Below, piece after piece: positions 59,765 through 64,000 of a stretch of 64,000 nucleotides of DNA. How positions within the stretch are numbered: the stretch's first letter is position 1; every line of letters starts with the position of its first letter. Below the pieces are notes generated by a model. The model was given only the letters and a program-made list of their open reading frames with translations. It searched no databases and had not been told where the DNA came from. The stretch comes from Siphonodentalium dalli (taxonomy: Eukaryota; Mollusca; Scaphopoda; Gadilida; Siphonodentaliidae): the NCBI GenBank assembly GCA_032622095.1, contig CP136061.1:249253582-249317581 (forward strand), read 5' to 3'. Both the position numbers and the translations under genes were made by a program.

Positions 59765-60794
59765 TAATCATTATATTATATCGAAAATTGATAGACAAAC
59801 TGACGTTCTAATATTTATATACCATCGAACATTTTATTGCTAAACTGAAGTCATTGTATTGTGTCCAGGTTGCATTCAATTTCCTTCTCGTCACAAAACC
59901 TATTAAGCAGCTTTATTGCTATTGTGAATAGCAGCTATGTCTGAGTGGGTAACCGGTCACTGGCACAGCGTGCACGGTTAATCATAATTAATAGTCACTG
60001 TTTTAGTGCCAAAATGTGTGTGGTAGTCCTTTTTAGAGATCTTTTTAGATTTTGTGTTTTGTTACTTTGTTATGGAAATTTATAAAGATAGTATGTCTAT
60101 AAACCAGGTAGGTGATATTGCTTTACACCAGATAGGTGATTTTGTTTTACACCAGATAAGTGATATTGTTTTACACCAGATATGTGATTGTATTATGTCA
60201 GATATAGGTTAAATTAGTATATGCTACGTGCCACCCAGACTCATTAGACATTACTAAAACATGTTTATCGCAGATATTGCAATACACTAAAGCACCCAGG
60301 AGCACCAATGGGAAATCAAAGAAAGTTAATGTTACGATTGATTCCAATTGATGCAGATTGGTCAGGATTGGTTAGGAATTTAATAACGTTCACAGTTTAT
60401 CTTGTATGAATTCAGGAATATTGTATGAGTTCAGAAAAGTCAGTATTTCTATTGGACTGCTCAAGTGTAGCATGTGAGAGTAAAGCATATAATAAAAAAC
60501 AAACCTACACTTTTAGTAGAAACCTGTATTAACTCATTCATGACTACATGAGATTGTGAATTATTACCATTTTCTATCTCTTTTGTCACATATGAGATAA
60601 TTGTGTTATCCACTCACAAGTGTAGGTATGTTACATGTTTTTGTCTTTATACATCAGTGTATACATCAGTGTTTAATGTACATGTTTGACCAGATTTGGC
60701 ATTTGAATTTCTTTCTTTAAAGTTATCCTTATTTGATGTTAATTACATAGAATACTGCATAGGCGATTCAGCTGCATTAAGAATACTTTCGCTG
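59765..60794. other. No gene; 28-bp tandem repeat at 60104-60190
   Basis: Four imperfect copies of TTTTACACCAGATAGGTGAT. Nothing else supportable. Confidence 0.6.
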
Positions 60795-61192
60795 AATAGG
60801 TCATTGTCGCATGGTTTCGAGCAAAAAGTCACCCAGGATCTCTCAAACGGACAAAAAGACACACAGGATCTCAAAGTCTCACCAAACAACGGGAATTTTG
60901 TTTAGTCGTCTGCTATTAATATTGGTCCAATTATCAAGGATGCGGAACTGCGCTGCCAGTCAGACTCAAAGTCCATTTAAATTTCGTTGATATTTCACTC
61001 CGATCACAAACAAATAATTATCATAATATTAATAGCAGACGACTAAACAAAATTCCCGTTGTGTGGTGAGACTTTGATATCCTGGGTGTCATTTTGCTTG
61101 TTTGGGACACCCTGGGTGTCTTTTTGCCCGTTTGAGAGATCCTGTGTGTCTTTTTGCTCGAAACCATGCGACAATGACCTATTCAGCAATAC
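60795..61192. repeat. Fold-back element with CACCCAGGATCTC subrepeats
   Basis: The left arm 60795-60921 and right arm 61033-61192 are inverted copies (GTCATTGTCGCATGGTTTCG outer, TAGTCGTCTGCTATTAATAT inner) around a 110-base loop. The right arm has one additional 30-base subrepeat. Confidence 0.93.
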
Positions 61193-61640
61193 TTTCCCTT
61201 GTACTAAAGAGACACAAACCAACATCCAATGGCCCTAGCGTGTTTAGTGTTGCTGCTGTTCCTTAGTATTGATTTATTAGTGTTACAAACCAGTACAAAC
61301 TAGTAAAAATCCAATAAAAGGTGTGAAGGTAAACAAATAATTTTGTTACGGAAAAAATAGCTTTGGGCTTATTTTGACACCCACCACCCCCCAGGATACG
61401 TGTCGGGGAAAAAAATTCTGCCCCCCCCCCCCCCCGCGATGAACGGAGAAAACTATATGAAATGTATTTATGAAGAGAAATAGACCATCTTCAACCTTTC
61501 AATTCATCATAAGAAAAAGGCGACAAAATAACTTAAACATGGACAACCTTTGAGTTTCTGGAGATATTTGAATTTAATGTATTAGTCCAGGAGATATTGG
61601 TCAACCTCTGTCCCCCCCCCCCCCATGAAAAAAAGTGGCC
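61193..61640. other. No gene; C tracts at 61410-61435 and 61611-61624
   Basis: Low-complexity segments related to 28715-29390; nothing coding. Confidence 0.6.
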
Positions 61641-62745
61641 GCAGAGATACCAGACAAGATGGCGTCCATCATGGCGGCCATTTTGCTTGATATTCACCAG
61701 GTCTCTTTGATCGTCATTATAGTAAATGACATATCACATTTGCTTACATTTTCCGGGCCACTCGGTCTGTTATGCCAATATTCAATGCTTACAAACTAGC
61801 CAAAAATCCGACACCAAAATCCAATATGGCGGCCAAGATGGCGGCCGAAATGTGAAAACTATATAAATGTTCCGACATTTCACCAACATATCGTTTGTCA
61901 CTGTGGGAAAACGTGGGCATATTGATGGGATATTATACATTTGAATATAGGGGAGTCATTTGCGCACATAATAAGACCATAACATGCATTCTAGTCCGGA
62001 TATGTTTGCCCGATATCACGTTTTTTCGGCATAATACGGCAAAAGCAAAATCGACGCAAATCACGTAATGTCTGTTTCGAATAAGTAGGTGTTATTGCTA
62101 ATATTAATCCGCCAATGCATGTACATGTGTAGGAGATACCCGGCCTAGGATTACTCTTAAATTTGAGGTGAGATGTATTCACCCAAATCCAAGATGGCGG
62201 CCAAAATGGTACCAGAAATTGAAAAATCACCGAAAATCGCTGATTTTTACATCAGTGAGTGTTATTGTCAGGACCAATCCATCAATGCTTACTGATGTGA
62301 GTTGGGAATACTGAGGCGAAGTACTTACCTCATATCTGATCCAACAAAAATCCCCAAATTCAAAATGGCGCCCAAAACGGCGGACATATTTTGAAAAATT
62401 ACCGAAAATCCCTTACATTCACATCAATGGGCGTTAGTGTCATGACAACTCCATTAATGTTTGCAGTTGTGTTGGGAATACTGAGCCGAGGTAATTACTA
62501 TACATCTCATCCAAGAAATATTTTCCCAAATTTAATATGGCGGCTAGAATGGCAAGCGAAATTATGAAAACGCCTATATTCCTTTAGTTTCTGACAATGG
62601 GCGTTAATGGTTTGCTTATTCTATTCACATTTACATTTGGGTAGGGAACATTGATACGAAGTATTCGTTTAAGTTGGCAATTGATACTCGCAGCCAAGAT
62701 GGCGGCTAAACTGGTGGCCAGAAATAGAAAAATCCAAGATAGTTT
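61640..62745. repeat. Degenerate roughly 180-bp tandem repeat with ATGGCGGC motifs
   Basis: Six or so diverged units share ATCCAANATGGCGGCCAA, AATTGAAAAAT-ACCGAAAATC, CAATGGGCGTTA and TTGGGAATACTGAG in fixed order. AAGATGGCGGC matches the YY1 consensus. Confidence 0.75.
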
Positions 62746-64000
62746 CATTTATTAATTTTCAGTTTTGACATAATATCGATATGTTTCGACGAAACGGTAC
62801 ACAAATAATAAATCGATTCATATTTAAAACGTCTTCAAATTCATAATTTAGCTAGCAGCCTGCTGGAAGGACGAAAACTATACTTGCTTTCAGAAGATCA
62901 TCTCAATCTATGCCTTTCACATACCTCATGGGGCTAACCACGTGTTCGTCTGGTGATCTTCCCAGTTATCTAGCAACTTCTCAATAAACGGTTCTACAAC
63001 TCACAAACTCAGCGAACGTATTGGCGTACCTGGACAACTTCGACAGTGTATTGAGGCTTGCTAGCTTTCTCATTCCCTGGGACGGAAGCCTCTGTTATAC
63101 CATAGAAAACCATATTGTACACACGCTCCTTGGTCGTTATCCTATGCAATGTATGTGACGTCCGGCAGTCGTCTCACCAAAGAGCTCAAAGCAGGAGAAA
63201 ATACATTGGTGCTAGTATGTGGACATGCGCCATGATAGTGGCAATGAAATGGGGCCACGATCTACACGCCCCATACACTAGATGTATATTTCAGAAAATT
63301 GGGTAACATATGGTGGATTTTCAATTTGTTTATTTCAATCATTTATGGTTGTGAACGTCGTGTGAAATTCTTCAAAGGTCGAACGTGATATGTGCCATTA
63401 ATATCCCGCAGGATAGCTTTAGAAGATTGTTGGTATGTCTCAGGAACAAGTGGTCGGAATTGTTGTGTACCCGACGGTTGTTGAAGTGATTGTATAAGAT
63501 CTCATCAACTGAATATTCCTCTAGATGTTCTTTGAGTTGAACATGACATCCTTGTGCTGACGTCATTCAGATTATCGTGAACAATACCACCACTACCGAG
63601 CGCGAGAGTCATAACGCATACCTTCATTCTTTGAATGACATATCACCAAACTAGCAAAGGCATGGTCTTTAAGATTGCACACTAGTTATGGGGAGGCTTA
63701 TACACAGTAGGTACACAACTATTACAGTTAATTTATAACTGCTTCCAAACGTGTGTGGACATAATATCTTAGCGCATAAAGACAGCAACGCCACGCATAA
63801 GATCCTGTATGTATCTGAAACATACCGCTGCTGTTGGGCGGTGCAGTACATGGTCCTATTTCATTTCCACTGTCTTGACACATGCATACAAACTAGCACC
63901 GATTGCGTTGTTCTTATCTGCTGGGAGCTCATGAACGAGACGACTGCTGGATGTTACAAAGACTGCTTTGGATCATGATCAAGAAATGTGGGTACATTAC
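62746..64000. other. No recognisable gene
   Basis: Short open frames of 60-75 residues without motifs or splice context. Confidence 0.45.

Overview
This window looks like nuclear DNA of a marine invertebrate, most likely a mollusc. It is AT-rich, with small exons bounded by GT/AG splice sites and multi-kilobase introns. Transposons, fold-back elements and minisatellites are dense. Its one large gene encodes a secreted chitin-binding serine protease. The taxon is my inference from repeat style and gene type, because no marker gene is present. There are no operons, rRNA genes, CRISPR arrays or functional tRNAs.

The main gene is on the minus strand and fills about 45.9 to 5.2 kb. I rebuilt six exons from splice signals and reading phase: 45935-45584 (signal peptide plus chitin-binding domain), 31941-31767 (propeptide junction, RIVGG activation site, His57), 22094-21998 (small linking exon), 13930-13744 (Asp102), 8800-8670 (168-182 disulfide region) and 5560-5381 (Ser195 and C-terminus). 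All phases join (1, 2, 0, 1, 0). They predict 373 residues with an intact catalytic triad and all five usual disulfide pairs.

The most unusual feature is intron 4 (13743-8801). Both of its splice sites sit at the edge of a tandem array made of copies of that same exon-intron junction. The 5' splice site is repeated about 13 times at 13085-13743. The 3' splice site is repeated about 29 times with a 43-bp period at 8781-10018. The junction falls in the codons for the protease's 140s (autolysis) loop. The nearest alternative donor would lengthen that loop in frame by 12 residues.

The remaining intronic space is mostly mobile or repetitive DNA. It holds a 1.15-kb direct duplication flanking the last exon and several MITE families with TTAA target sites. 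A 451-bp MITE occurs three times with 1.35-kb spacing. There is a dead LINE reverse-transcriptase copy (27956-26352) with an in-frame 180-bp duplication and no catalytic core. Three Helitron-like elements lie precisely head to tail (37561-39527). Large minisatellites occur at 11.5 and 40.2 kb.

Right of the protease gene (46-64 kb) there is an intronless secreted C-type-lectin-like gene (50834-51520, plus strand). A 2.19-kb inverted-repeat transposon (56676-58863) with a 5-bp target duplication carries a spliced C2H2 zinc-finger exon. The rest is a second Helitron-like element, fold-back elements, a degenerate repeat rich in ATGGCGGC motifs, and unannotated DNA.
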